DNA from: Nocardioides solisilvae
GTDB taxonomy: Bacteria > Actinomycetota > Actinomycetes > Propionibacteriales > Nocardioidaceae
Direction: 5' to 3'
DNA: 64,000 nt
NCBI RefSeq assembly: GCF_003194625.1
Contig: NZ_QHKX01000001.1
Span: 558,001 to 622,000, forward strand
The notes under the pieces were generated by a model. That model was not told the DNA's origin. It saw only the letters and a list, made by a program, of their open reading frames with translations, and did not search any database. Each line of letters begins with the position of its first letter. Within the stretch, counting starts at the first letter, position 1. The position numbers and the translations under genes were made by a program. This document shows positions 40,765 to 48,996 of this stretch, in pieces.

Positions 40765-41558
40765 AGGGCCACCGTCTCGCCGCGGCGGACCGGCTGCAGC
40801 CGGTCGCCGAACCCCGCCTCCCGGGCGCGCCGCTCGAAGTCGGCGAGCGGCGACCGGAAGACGCCGTAGTCGTCGAAGTGGACCGGGACGGCCTTGGCGG
40901 GCCCCACCCGGCGCAGGAAGTCGACCCCCTGGACGTCGTCCATCGTCACGGTGTGGAAGAGGACCCGGGTGCCGCCGAGGTGGACCACCGCGACGTCGAT
41001 CTCGGGGTGACGGCGGGCGACCTCGTCCAGGTGGTCACCGGTGAGGGTGTCGCCGCTGACGTAGACCCGGCGGCGGACCCGGCCGCCCGCCCGGTGGGTG
41101 AGCAGGCTCCCCATCACCGGCGGCAGCAGCGCCCCCATCGCGCCGCGGGCGTGGATGCCCGGCAACGCCTCGACCGTCAGGGTCTCGTCGCCGTCGGCAG
41201 CCACCGGGGCCGGCTTGGTGATCGTCTCGGACTGCCAGGTCTCCAGGCCCCGGGCGTCGAAGTCCCACCGGCGCAGCCGGCGCGCGGCCTGCGTCGTGGT
41301 GAGGACCGGCTGGGCGCGCACCAGCTCGCGGCGGGCCACCCGGTCGAAGTGGTCGCCGTGCAGGTGGGAGAGGACGACCGCGTCCAGCGGCGGCAGGTCC
41401 GCCGGCTGCATCGCCGGCTCGGTCAGCCGCCGCGACCAGAGCCCCTTGCCGAGGTAGGCCCGCTGGCCCCGGTGCAGGAAGTTGGGGTCGGTGAGGACCG
41501 TGAAGGCCCCCAGCCGCAGCAGGGTCGTCGCCGTCCCGACGAAGGTGAGCGTGTCCAC
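40761..41558 (-). CDS. metallo-beta-lactamase-fold hydrolase (UlaG/NAPE-PLD-like)
   Basis: A 265-residue metal hydrolase: 'VDTLTFVGTATTLLRLGAFT', the metal motif 'VVLSHLHGDHFDRVARREL', 'IDVAVVHLGGTRVLF' and 'KAVPVHFDDYGVF'. It belongs to the MBL group that acts on lipids or phospho-sugars. The GTG at 41558 is preferred; the frame continues to 41705 but crosses the palindromic repeats. It is upstream of, and coupled to, recQ (4-bp overlap). Confidence 0.87.
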   Translation of the reverse strand: MDTLTFVGTATTLLRLGAFTVLTDPNFLHRGQRAYLGKGLWSRRLTEPAMQPADLPPLDAVVLSHLHGDHFDRVARRELVRAQPVLTTTQAARRLRRWDFDARGLETWQSETITKPAPVAADGDETLTVEALPGIHARGAMGALLPPVMGSLLTHRAGGRVRRRVYVSGDTLTGDHLDEVARRHPEIDVAVVHLGGTRVLFHTVTMDDVQGVDFLRRVGPAKAVPVHFDDYGVFRSPLADFERRAREAGFGDRLQPVRRGETVAL

Positions 41559-41614
41559 GCCCGCCGGTACCCCGTCGCAGGCGTCTTCACCGGCGCGGCT
41601 GTGGCCGGGGGGTG

Positions 41615-41700
41615 GTTTCACCGGGTACCCGATGACTTCAGCGCTTCTCGACCGTTGCAGCCCTCGGGAGGCGCGAAAATCTCCGGGTACCCGGAAATTC
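41615..41700. repeat. pair of CGGGTACCCG palindromes in inverted flanks
   Basis: CCGGGTACCCG at 41621-41631 and the perfect 12-mer CCGGGTACCCGG at 41683-41694 lie 62 bp apart between the P450 and hydrolase genes. Their flanks also match in inverted orientation (TTTC before the box; GA-TTC-GCG-like after it), so the whole ~85 bp looks like a small inverted-repeat element or a double operator. Confidence 0.5.
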
Positions 41701-41701
41701 C

Positions 41702-43039
41702 TCACCCCAGCCAGGCGGGCAGGGTGGCGTAGCCGCGCAGGATGCGGGTGGGACGGCGTACGGCGCCGGGGGCGGGACGCAGGTCGGGGAACCGGTCGAA
41801 GAGGGCCCGGAGCCCGACCTCCCCTTCCATCCGGGCGAGCGAGGCACCCAGGCAGTGGTGCCGGCCCGCGGAGAAGGCGAGGTGGTCGCGCGCGTTGGCC
41901 CGGGTGACGTCGAAACGGGTCGGGTCGTCGAAGACCTCGGGGTCGCGGTTGGCGCCGCCCAGCAGGGTCGCGACGAGCGTGCCCGGGACGATCGTGCGGC
42001 CCGCCACCTCGGTCTCCTCACGACACTGCCGGGCCGTCAGCAGCACGGGCGGGTCGACCCGCAGCGCCTCCTCGACCGCGTTGGTCCACAGCGACGGGTC
42101 GGCGCGGAGCAGCTCGAGCGGGCTGCGGTCCGGGCGGCCGTCGCGGGTGGTGAGGAGCACCACGGCGTTGCCCAACAGGTTGACGGTGGTCTCGAAGCCG
42201 GCGGCGAGCACGAGGCCGGCCGTCGCCTTCAGCTCCTTCTCGTCGAGCCCCACGCCGTCCTCCTGGGCGCGGACGAGCTGGCTCATCAGGTCGTCGCCGG
42301 GGTGGCGGCGCAGCTGGGCGAGATGGTCGGTGAGCCACGCGTCGAACTCCGCGAGCGCCGCGTCGGTGCGCCGGTACTCCCGCCACGGCAGCCCCATGTC
42401 GAGGCTCGCGGCGGCGGCCGTGCCCATCTCGAGGACGTGCTGCTGCTGGTGCTCCGGGACGCCGAGCACCTCGCAGATCACCGCCACAGGCAGCGGCGCG
42501 CAGTAGGCCTGCACCAGGTCGACCGGCGGGCCGCCGCGCCGGGCGCGTGCCGCCATCGTGTCGAGGAGGTCGGAGGCGATCTGCTCGGTGCGGTCGCGGA
42601 GCCTCTCGACGGCCCGCGCGGTGAAGACGCGGGTGACGAGCCGGCGGTAGCGCGTGTGGTCGGGCGGCTCGACGGCGAGCAGCGACGGGGGCCGCACCGG
42701 GTGGACGGTCGGCGGCTCGGTCCGGGCCAGCAGGCGCAGGAGGAACGGCTGGTCGGGGCCGGGGAGGCCCGCGCCGAACGCGGGGCTGCTCAGGACCTCC
42801 TTGACCACCGCGTGCCGGGCGGTGATGAAGCCGAACGCCGTCCCGGGCAGCGGGCCGCGCTCGCGGACCTCCTCGATCACCCGCCACGCCTCGGCCGGGT
42901 CGGGCTGGGAGGTGGCGCGCACCAGCCGGCCCTGGAGGTCGCCGCGACGCGCGGCGGCCCGCAGCGCCAGCCGGGGCAGGCCCTGCGAGACGCCCCAGTG
43001 GACGGCGCGGTCGCGGGCCCGGGTCAGGTTGGTCGACAC
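41702..43039 (-). CDS. cytochrome P450
   Basis: A 445-residue soluble bacterial P450: I-helix 'GLVLAAGFETTVNLLGNAV', K-helix ExxR in 'AVEEALRVDPPVLLTAR' and heme loop 'LAFSAGRHHCLGASLARME' with the Cys ligand. It oxidises a small hydrophobic substrate using a ferredoxin partner; none is encoded nearby. The GTG start at 43039 gives 'STNLTRARDRAVHWGV'. The gene ends beside the CGGGTACCCG palindromes. Confidence 0.95.
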   Translation of the reverse strand: MSTNLTRARDRAVHWGVSQGLPRLALRAAARRGDLQGRLVRATSQPDPAEAWRVIEEVRERGPLPGTAFGFITARHAVVKEVLSSPAFGAGLPGPDQPFLLRLLARTEPPTVHPVRPPSLLAVEPPDHTRYRRLVTRVFTARAVERLRDRTEQIASDLLDTMAARARRGGPPVDLVQAYCAPLPVAVICEVLGVPEHQQQHVLEMGTAAAASLDMGLPWREYRRTDAALAEFDAWLTDHLAQLRRHPGDDLMSQLVRAQEDGVGLDEKELKATAGLVLAAGFETTVNLLGNAVVLLTTRDGRPDRSPLELLRADPSLWTNAVEEALRVDPPVLLTARQCREETEVAGRTIVPGTLVATLLGGANRDPEVFDDPTRFDVTRANARDHLAFSAGRHHCLGASLARMEGEVGLRALFDRFPDLRPAPGAVRRPTRILRGYATLPAWLG

Positions 43040-43059
43040 AGTCGGTCATCCTGCACCCG

Positions 43060-44547
43060 TCAGCGCTCCCTGGCCACCTGCCATCCCAGCGCCGCGACGG
43101 CCCCGGCGAGCACCCAGGGCTCCCCGACGAGGACGAGCGCGAGACCCAGGACCAACGCCAGGTCGGGGCCGTGCAGGAACGAGTGGATGAGCCCGGTGGG
43201 CAGCGCTCCCGCCGGGGTGCTCACCACGGCGCCGAGCTCGACGGGGACGGGGTCAGCGGCCCGCATGGTCGCGGCGAGGCCGGCGACCGCGAGGTGCACG
43301 CCACCCCACCAGGGCCCGTCGACGAGGAGCAGGGCGGGTACGCCGACCAGCGCGCACGCCGCGGTCGGGGGCAGGGTGAGCGCCAGGGTCACGGTCCAGG
43401 GCCGGGCCCGGACCGTCCGCCGCAGGCCGGGCGAGCCGAGCCACGCGCGCAGGCCAACGCCGGCCTTGCGCCCCGCCCAGGCCGTGACGGCGGCCGCGGC
43501 GAGGACGGCGGCGCCGTACCCGAACCCCTCCCCCGCGACCAGGACGAGCGGCACGGCGAGGAAGGTCTGGGCCACCGAGCGCCAGCGGCGCCGCAGCTGC
43601 CGGGCGTCGGCGACCAGGAAGGCGACCCCGCCGCGCCCCCGGAGCGGGCGGGACGTGTGCCGTCCGCGGCGCTGGTCGGCGCGGCGTCGCTGCAGCCCGG
43701 TCAGCAGCGTCGCGTCGAGCATCATCGTGGAGTCGGCCACGGCGTCCACCACCTCGCGCCCACGCGCCAGCTGGGCGTCCGAGAGCTCGGCCAGCCGGCC
43801 CCCCACCCGCAGCACGGCCAGCAGGGCACCGACCAGGGTGACCGCCAGCAGGGCGGCGAGCGCCCAGGCGACGACGACCGCCCGGTCGGCGTCCGGGGCG
43901 GGCGTCGCGGGCAGGCGGGTGCCGCCGAGCAGCACCCAGCTGAGGAGGCCGAGCCCCGCACCGGCCAGCAGCGCCGCGACCGCGGCACCGGGCGCGCGCC
44001 CCCAGGGCCGCGACCCCTGGCCTGGGAGGAGCGCCAACGGGACCAGGGCGCCGACCGCCGCACCCAGGGCCGCGCCCGCGCCGAGCGGCCCCGGCTCGAG
44101 ACCCCCGCCCTGCGCGGCCATCGCGGCGAGCAGGCCGACGACGACGCCACCGAGCGCCGCCCCCGTGACGACGCCGCCGAGGGGCCCGCGGAGCAGGACG
44201 GCCCGATCGGCGGTGGTGGTGAGCAGCCAGCGCGCGGTCGCCCGGTCCGCCGAGACGGGGCCGACCGCCCCGGCGGCGAGCAGCAGCCCGCCGAGCCCGA
44301 GGCAGGCGACCGCCAGGGCGGCGTACGCCGGGTGCTCCTGCACCGCGCACGCCCCGGCGCTGCAGGTGCGCCCGGTGAAGGTCTCGCGGGCGAACGAGAG
44401 GACCCAGACCGTGATGAGCGCCAGGCTGAAGATCCAGACGTAGAGGTCGGTGAACCGGTCGCCCGTGTCGCGGGCCCGTGAACGCGCGGCGGCCAGCGCG
44501 CGGGTCGCCTCCCGCGCCGCGACGTCGTCGCCGCCCCGCTCCGTCAC
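43060..44547 (-). CDS. polytopic membrane protein, partner of ABC ATPase (DUF6297-like)
   Basis: A 495-residue protein with about ten or more hydrophobic helices ('LYVWIFSLALITVWVLSFA', 'AALAVACLGLGGLLLAAGAV', 'GALVPLALLPGQG') and basic loops. It fits actinobacterial ABC permeases annotated DUF6297. The GTG at 44547 overlaps the ATPase stop by 4 bp, so the two form a transporter; export of an unknown compound is likely. Confidence 0.75.
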   Translation of the reverse strand: MTERGGDDVAAREATRALAAARSRARDTGDRFTDLYVWIFSLALITVWVLSFARETFTGRTCSAGACAVQEHPAYAALAVACLGLGGLLLAAGAVGPVSADRATARWLLTTTADRAVLLRGPLGGVVTGAALGGVVVGLLAAMAAQGGGLEPGPLGAGAALGAAVGALVPLALLPGQGSRPWGRAPGAAVAALLAGAGLGLLSWVLLGGTRLPATPAPDADRAVVVAWALAALLAVTLVGALLAVLRVGGRLAELSDAQLARGREVVDAVADSTMMLDATLLTGLQRRRADQRRGRHTSRPLRGRGGVAFLVADARQLRRRWRSVAQTFLAVPLVLVAGEGFGYGAAVLAAAAVTAWAGRKAGVGLRAWLGSPGLRRTVRARPWTVTLALTLPPTAACALVGVPALLLVDGPWWGGVHLAVAGLAATMRAADPVPVELGAVVSTPAGALPTGLIHSFLHGPDLALVLGLALVLVGEPWVLAGAVAALGWQVARER

Positions 44548-45164
44548 GCGACGTCCACGGCGACGACGCGGGCGCCGGCGGCCGCCACGAGGGCCTCGGA
44601 GTGGCACGCCATGAGGACCGACCGCCCCTCCCTCGCCTGCTCGGCCAGCCAGCGACCGAGCCACGCCTGGCCATCGGCGTCCAGCCGCTGCTCGGGCTCG
44701 TCGACGAGCAGGAGGCGCCAGGGTCGGACGAGCGCCACGGCGAGCGAGAGGCGCTGCTTCTGCCCCGAGCTGAGCGTGCCGGGCACCTGGTCGGCGATCC
44801 GGGTGAGGCCGACCTCGGCGAGCGCGTCGCGGGCGACCGCCCCGGGGTCGACGACGCTGTCGGCGCGGGCGAGCAGGTCGAGGTGCTCGAGGACCGTGAG
44901 GTCGGGGAACCACGCGGTGTCGTCGAGCAGGGCGAGCACGTCACCGCGGACGTCCGCCTCGCGCGTGTCCAACGGCCGGTCGTCGAGGAGCACCTCTCCT
45001 CCGTCGGGCTCCTCGATCCCCACGACGCAGCGCATGAGTGTCGTCTTGCCCGCCCCGTTGGGTCCGACCAGCGCGACCACCTCCCCCGGCTCGACCACGA
45101 GGTCGAACCCATCGAGCACGCGCCGCCCGCCGAACTCCTTCTCCAACCCCCGCACCGTCAGCAC
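44544..45164 (-). CDS. ABC transporter ATP-binding protein
   Basis: A 206-residue nucleotide-binding domain: Walker A 'LVGPNGAGKTTLMRC', signature 'LSSGQKQRLSLAVAL', Walker B 'LLLVDEPEQRLDADGQ' and H-loop 'LMACHSEAL'. It pairs with the membrane protein encoded downstream. The GTG at 45164 is 7 nt after TAGGAT (45177-45172), so a leaderless message is likely. Confidence 0.92.
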   Translation of the reverse strand: MLTVRGLEKEFGGRRVLDGFDLVVEPGEVVALVGPNGAGKTTLMRCVVGIEEPDGGEVLLDDRPLDTREADVRGDVLALLDDTAWFPDLTVLEHLDLLARADSVVDPGAVARDALAEVGLTRIADQVPGTLSSGQKQRLSLAVALVRPWRLLLVDEPEQRLDADGQAWLGRWLAEQAREGRSVLMACHSEALVAAAGARVVAVDVA

Positions 45165-45171
45165 GCCGACG

Positions 45172-45177
45172 ATCCTA
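45172..45177 (-). promoter_or_regulatory. -10-like TAGGAT 7 nt before GTG 45164
   Basis: Minus-strand TAGGAT with leaderless spacing to the ABC ATPase start. Confidence 0.4.
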
Positions 45178-45199
45178 GGGGGTCCGGCGGTGACGTTTT

Positions 45200-45215
45200 T
45201 CGAACGTTTGTCCAC
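45200..45215 (+). promoter_or_regulatory. degenerate SOS (LexA) box upstream of DUF222-HNH
   Basis: TCGAAC-GTTT-GTCCAC compared with the actinobacterial LexA consensus TCGAAC-N4-GTTCGA: the left half-site is perfect and the right half matches at three of six. 13E12-family genes in M. tuberculosis are known LexA targets, so a decayed or weak SOS box fits. It lies about 125 bp before the ATG. Confidence 0.4.
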
Positions 45216-45340
45216 ACTGTGGGCGAGACACCCTTTCGGGGGTCGCGTTGTCGGCGGCGGCTGGTTGAGTGTTGCCTGTCGGCGGGGCATCGGGGTCTCC
45301 CGGCGAACCTTTTGTACGGCGGCGGGGGCGGGGGTCTCGG

Positions 45341-46759
45341 ATGTGGGAGCAGGCGGGTGGTGAGCACCCGATCACCCGTGCGGTGACGATGATCGAGGCT
45401 GCCCTGGACCTCGCGGCCGGGGCGGACGCCATGTACTTGTCCGCGGCCGCGCAGCGCGAGGCGCTGCTGGGGCTGACCCGGCTGGTCGACGGGGTGGAGT
45501 CGCTGCGGATGCGGGTGATGCAGACCGTCGGGGCGCCCGGGGGTGTCGCCGCCACCGACGGTGCCCGGTCGGTCGCGGGATGGCTCGATGCCCGGGCCCG
45601 GACCGGGTACGGCGCCGGGCGGTCGGCGGAGAGGCTCGGCGAGGCGCTCGCATCGCGGTGGCGCCTCGTGGCGGCGGGGTTGGAGGCGGGGGCGGTGAAC
45701 CTCCCCCAGGCGCGGGTGATCGTGAAGGCGCTGGACAACCTCGTGGTCGACCCGCTCCCGGGTGAAGAAGTCCCCGCCGAGGTGCTGGCCAGGGCAGAGG
45801 CGCACCTGGTCGAGCAGGCAGCGAGGTTCAACCCCAAGCAGCTGGAGACCCTCGGCGCGAAGATCCTGCAGACCGTGGCCCCCGAGACCTGCGAGGAGCA
45901 CGAACGCAAGCTCCTGGAGCGGGCTGAGAGGCGCGCGAACGCCGCCACCCGGCTGACGATTCGCCGCAGGGGTGACGGCGCCTCCACCCTGTCCGGCACG
46001 ATTCCGGATCACGCCGCGGCCCGGCTCAAGACCTACCTGCAGGCCTGGACCTCACCCAAGCAGGACGACGGCAAGACCACCGGCGCCGCCACGTCCCTGG
46101 GGGCGTTCGCCCACCTCGACCCGGCGACGGGTGAGCGGTTGCCGCAGGAACGGCTGCTCGGGTTGGCGTTCTGCGCGTTCCTCGAAGCCGCAGACCCGGC
46201 GCGGATCCCCGCCCACGGCGGTGGCGCCACCAAGGTCCTGGTCACCATCAACTACGAGGACCTGCTCGACAAGCTCGCCCACGGCCACTGCCCATGCACC
46301 ACCGAGGGCAAGGGCAAGGGCCAGGGCAAGGGCAAGGGATCCGGCAAGGGCCGGGGCAGGGGCAAGAGATCGGGGTGGATCCTGACCAACGGCGAGGACC
46401 TCACCGAGGTCACCGCCCACAACGTGCACCGGATGGCGTGCCAGGCCGAGATCATCCCCGTGGTCCTCGACGGCGACGGGGTGCCGCTGGCGATGGGCCG
46501 CAAGAGCCGGTTCTTCCAGACCTGGCAACGCGAGGCCCACATGCTCCGGCACCACACCTGCCAGACAGTGGGGTGTTCCATCCCCGCCCAGTGGTGCGAA
46601 GCCCACCACGGCGGCCCCAACCCCTGGGCGGGCGGCGGGAACACCGACCTGAACGAACTCGTCCTGCTCTGCCCCTTCCACCACCACAAGGCCCACGACC
46701 CCGGCTACGCAAGCGAAAAGCACGCAGGTGGCGACGTCAGGTACCACCGGAGGACCTAG
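45341..46759 (+). CDS. DUF222 / HNH endonuclease-domain protein (13E12 type)
   Basis: A 472-residue protein. The N-terminal DUF222 region ('LVDGVESLRMRVMQTVG', 'AVNLPQARVIVKALDNL') is followed by a low-complexity Lys/Gly linker (about residues 320-345, built from GKGKGQG-type units) and a C-terminal HNH nuclease domain ('CSIPAQWCEAHHGGP', 'NELVLLCPFHHHKAHD'). The family is repeated in many actinobacterial genomes, often with SOS-type control; its role (mobile or DNA-repair nuclease) is unsettled. ATG 45341 is used; the longer frame adds a basic leader. Confidence 0.9.
   Translation: MWEQAGGEHPITRAVTMIEAALDLAAGADAMYLSAAAQREALLGLTRLVDGVESLRMRVMQTVGAPGGVAATDGARSVAGWLDARARTGYGAGRSAERLGEALASRWRLVAAGLEAGAVNLPQARVIVKALDNLVVDPLPGEEVPAEVLARAEAHLVEQAARFNPKQLETLGAKILQTVAPETCEEHERKLLERAERRANAATRLTIRRRGDGASTLSGTIPDHAAARLKTYLQAWTSPKQDDGKTTGAATSLGAFAHLDPATGERLPQERLLGLAFCAFLEAADPARIPAHGGGATKVLVTINYEDLLDKLAHGHCPCTTEGKGKGQGKGKGSGKGRGRGKRSGWILTNGEDLTEVTAHNVHRMACQAEIIPVVLDGDGVPLAMGRKSRFFQTWQREAHMLRHHTCQTVGCSIPAQWCEAHHGGPNPWAGGGNTDLNELVLLCPFHHHKAHDPGYASEKHAGGDVRYHRRT
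46303..46370. repeat. Lys-Gly-coding low-complexity repeat in the HNH gene
   Basis: Repeats of GGCAAG/GGCCAG/GGCCGG hexamers encode the Lys/Gly/Arg linker between DUF222 and HNH. The linker is highly basic and may bind DNA. Confidence 0.75.
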
Positions 46760-46865
46760 ACCGTAGGAGGAGCTGACCATCCACGGTCCCCAGGACCACC
46801 GCCGGACCTGGTCCGGAGCGCCGGCACGGCCGAGCGCCAGGGTCCGGAGATCCCGGGGCCGAGGA

Positions 46866-46915
46866 TCCCGGGGGCGGAGGGGCCCGGGGGCGGAGGGTCC
46901 CGGGGGCGGAGGGAC
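46866..46915. repeat. 16-bp tandem repeat between HNH and GNAT genes
   Basis: Three near-identical copies of TCCCGGGGGCGGAGGG (one changed base per junction) fill part of the gap between the convergent HNH and GNAT genes. CCCGGG cores could fold locally. The rest of 46760-46929 shows nothing recognisable. Confidence 0.75.
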
Positions 46916-46929
46916 CGCTTCGCTTCGCC

Positions 46930-47583
46930 CTACGAGAATGCGTCGAAGGGTGCGGCGTATCGGAAGACGCCACTGGGGTGGACGCGACCGCCGAGGACGA
47001 TCGCCTGGAAGTAGTCCCCCCACGCGGGATCGGGAGCCTCGACACCCAGCTCTCGCGCGGGCAGGAAGCCGAACCTCCCGTAGTACGACGGGTCCCCGAG
47101 CAGGGCGACGAGCGCCTCTCCGGTCGCGTCGGCACGGGCCAGCACCTCGCGCACCAGTGCCGAACCGATCCCGCGACCGTGCAGCGCGGGCAGCACGCTC
47201 ACCGGTCCCAGCCCGAGGGCAGGTACGGAGTCGGAATCGGAGTCGGAATCGGAGTCGGAGTCGATGGCGCCTGGGCCGGGGCCGGCGCCACGGACGGAGG
47301 AGACCACCGTGGCACGGCTGCAGACCACGTGGCCGACCGGGCGACCGTCCACCTCGGCGACGACGGAGAGGTGCGGCAGCCAGCCCGGGTCCGCGCGCAG
47401 CATGCGCAGCAGGTCCACCTCCCCAGGCGGGCCGCCGGGGGTGCGCGGGGGCGCGGAGTGGGCCGCGGCGACGAAGGCGGCGGCGACGACCTGGTCGACG
47501 ACCCCGGCGTCCGCCGGCTCCTCGGTGCGCAGGATGACAGGTGGTGTCGGACCGGACGGTGTCGTGCCGGGGGCAGGGGTCAC
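46930..47583 (-). CDS. GNAT N-acetyltransferase with Ser-Asp repeat insert
   Basis: A 217-residue acetyltransferase: N-terminal 'PPVILRTEEPADAGVVDQVV', acetyl-CoA loop 'LPALHGRGIGSALVREVL' and 'GDPSYYGRFGFLPARELGV', as in the YhbS-type group. Between the second and third core strands there is an acidic insert of about six Ser-Asp pairs encoded by a 6-bp repeat. The GTG at 47583 is the start. The substrate is unknown. Confidence 0.86.
   Translation of the reverse strand: MTPAPGTTPSGPTPPVILRTEEPADAGVVDQVVAAAFVAAAHSAPPRTPGGPPGEVDLLRMLRADPGWLPHLSVVAEVDGRPVGHVVCSRATVVSSVRGAGPGPGAIDSDSDSDSDSDSVPALGLGPVSVLPALHGRGIGSALVREVLARADATGEALVALLGDPSYYGRFGFLPARELGVEAPDPAWGDYFQAIVLGGRVHPSGVFRYAAPFDAFS
47227..47262. 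repeat. 6-bp tandem repeat coding Ser-Asp pairs
   Basis: Six copies of GGAGTC/GGAATC. The unit keeps frame, so length changes would alter only the acidic insert of the GNAT protein. Confidence 0.85.
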
Positions 47584-47642
47584 GCGTGGACGGTAGCCCG
47601 GGACCCGCCCCGTGGCGACGGGTTCGCCCCCGGCCGCGGGCC

Positions 47643-47690
47643 CCCTGCCTCAGGCCCTGCCTCAGGCCCTGCCTCAGGCCCTGCCTCAGG
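47643..47690. repeat. 12-bp tandem repeat carrying successive in-frame stops
   Basis: Four exact copies of CCCTGCCTCAGG. Read on the minus strand each copy contains TGA in the frame of the sigma factor, so the gene end is followed by three more in-frame stops at 12-bp steps. Confidence 0.9.
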
Positions 47691-48987
47691 CCTCCTCGGA
47701 GCGCGCCCGGAGGAAGTCGCGCTCGGCGTCGTTGTCGGTCATGGCGACGGCGCGCGCGTAGGCCTCCCGGGACTCGTCGGACCGACCCAGCCGGCGGAGG
47801 AGGTCGGCGCGGGCCACGTGGAAGGGCTGGTAGCCGTCGAGCGTCCCCGCCAACCCCTCGACGAGCCCGAGCCCGGCCCCCGCGCCCTCGAGCTCGGCGA
47901 CCACGAGCGCCCGGTTGAGCGCGACCACGGGCGTGGGGGTGACGGCGTACAGCTGGTCGTAGAGGGCGCGCAGCTGGGACCAGTCCGTCTCGGCGGCGGT
48001 GGGGGCGTCGGTGTGGACGGCGTTGACGGCGGCCAGCAGCTGGTGGTGGCCGGGGTGCCCGAGCCCGGCCCGGTGGCGGCGCAGGCACTCGCGGACGAGG
48101 GCGTGGCCCTCGGCGACGAGGTCGGCGTCCCACCGGGAGCGGTCCTGCTCGGCGAGCGGGACCAGACGACCGTCGACCACCCGGGCCGACCGCCTGGCCT
48201 CGGTGAGAAGCATCAGCGCCAGCAGCCCCATCACCTCGGGCTCGTCGGGCATCAGCCCTCGCAGCACCCGGGTGAGCCGGATCGCCTCGGCGCAGAGGTC
48301 GGTGCGAACCGCCTCGTCGCCCCGCCTGGGCAGGTAGCCCTCGTTGAAGACCAGGTAGAGGGTGGCGAGGACGCCGCCCAGCCGGTCGGGCAGCTCGGCG
48401 TCGGACGGCACCCGGTAGGGGATGCGCGCCGCGGCGATCTTCTGCTTCGCGCGGGTGATCCGCTGGGCCATCGCCCGCTCCTCGACGAGGAACGCGGCGG
48501 CGATCTCGGGCACCGTCAGGCCGCCCAGGAGCCGCAGCGTCAGCGCGACGCGGGTCGCGGGGGCGAGGGCGGGGTGGCAGCAGGTGAAGAGCAGCCGGAG
48601 CCGCTCGTCGGGGATCGAGGTGAGGGCGGAGTCGTCGGTGCCCCCGTAGGAGCCCCCGTAGGAGCCCCTGGCACCGTCGCCGGGCAGGCCGTGCAGCACG
48701 TGGGCCTCCTGGTGACGGGCGTCCCGGGTCGACTCGCGTCGCACCCGGTCGAGCGCCCGGTTGCGGGCCGTGGTGGCCAGCCACCCGGGCGGGTGGGGCG
48801 GTACGCCGTCGGCGGGCCAGCGGCGTACGGCCTCGGCGAAGGAGTCCTGGGTGACCTCCTCGGCCAGCCCCAGGTCGCCGAACCGGCGGGCGAGGGCGGC
48901 GACGATCCGGCCGAACTCCTCCCGGTGGAGGCGCTCGATCCGGGCCGTCACCGCCTCACCGTCGGTGGGCTGCTCCTCGTCGGTCAC
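47686..48987 (-). CDS. ECF RNA polymerase sigma factor with C-terminal TPR-like extension (ECF42 type)
   Basis: A 433-residue sigma factor. Region 2 ('FGRIVAALARRFGDLGLAEE', 'WLATTARNRALDRVRRE') and region 4 ('RVALTLRLLGGLTVPEIAAAF', 'ERAMAQRITRAKQKIA') are followed by a long helical C-terminal part (DUF6596-like, 'VYNEGYLPRRGDE' pattern, then TPR-like helices). This architecture with a neighbouring DGPF/YCII gene defines the ECF42 group, which lacks a classical anti-sigma factor. It starts 9 bp after the YCII gene. Confidence 0.93.
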   Translation of the reverse strand: MTDEEQPTDGEAVTARIERLHREEFGRIVAALARRFGDLGLAEEVTQDSFAEAVRRWPADGVPPHPPGWLATTARNRALDRVRRESTRDARHQEAHVLHGLPGDGARGSYGGSYGGTDDSALTSIPDERLRLLFTCCHPALAPATRVALTLRLLGGLTVPEIAAAFLVEERAMAQRITRAKQKIAAARIPYRVPSDAELPDRLGGVLATLYLVFNEGYLPRRGDEAVRTDLCAEAIRLTRVLRGLMPDEPEVMGLLALMLLTEARRSARVVDGRLVPLAEQDRSRWDADLVAEGHALVRECLRRHRAGLGHPGHHQLLAAVNAVHTDAPTAAETDWSQLRALYDQLYAVTPTPVVALNRALVVAELEGAGAGLGLVEGLAGTLDGYQPFHVARADLLRRLGRSDESREAYARAVAMTDNDAERDFLRARSEEA

Positions 48988-48996
48988 GCCGAGCGG

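Noticed and set aside
39085-40869. 594-codon open frame on the plus strand opposite recQ
   Set aside because: The opposite strand encodes a complete RecQ with all helicase motifs. The plus frame is Arg/Gly/Val/Leu-rich with no domain, a typical shadow in GC-rich DNA.
41559-41701. Extension of the MBL-fold gene to the ATG at 41705
   Set aside because: The added residues translate the palindromic repeats and do not look like protein; the family core begins at GTG 41558.
46866-46915. GC repeats after the HNH gene considered as an insertion-sequence end
   Set aside because: No transposase, terminal inverted repeats or target duplication is visible; it is a simple tandem repeat.
46052-48784. 910-codon minus-strand open frame across HNH, GNAT and sigma genes
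   Set aside because: It crosses three well-supported genes in other frames and is low-complexity Arg/Pro/Ala, so it is an antisense/out-of-frame artefact.
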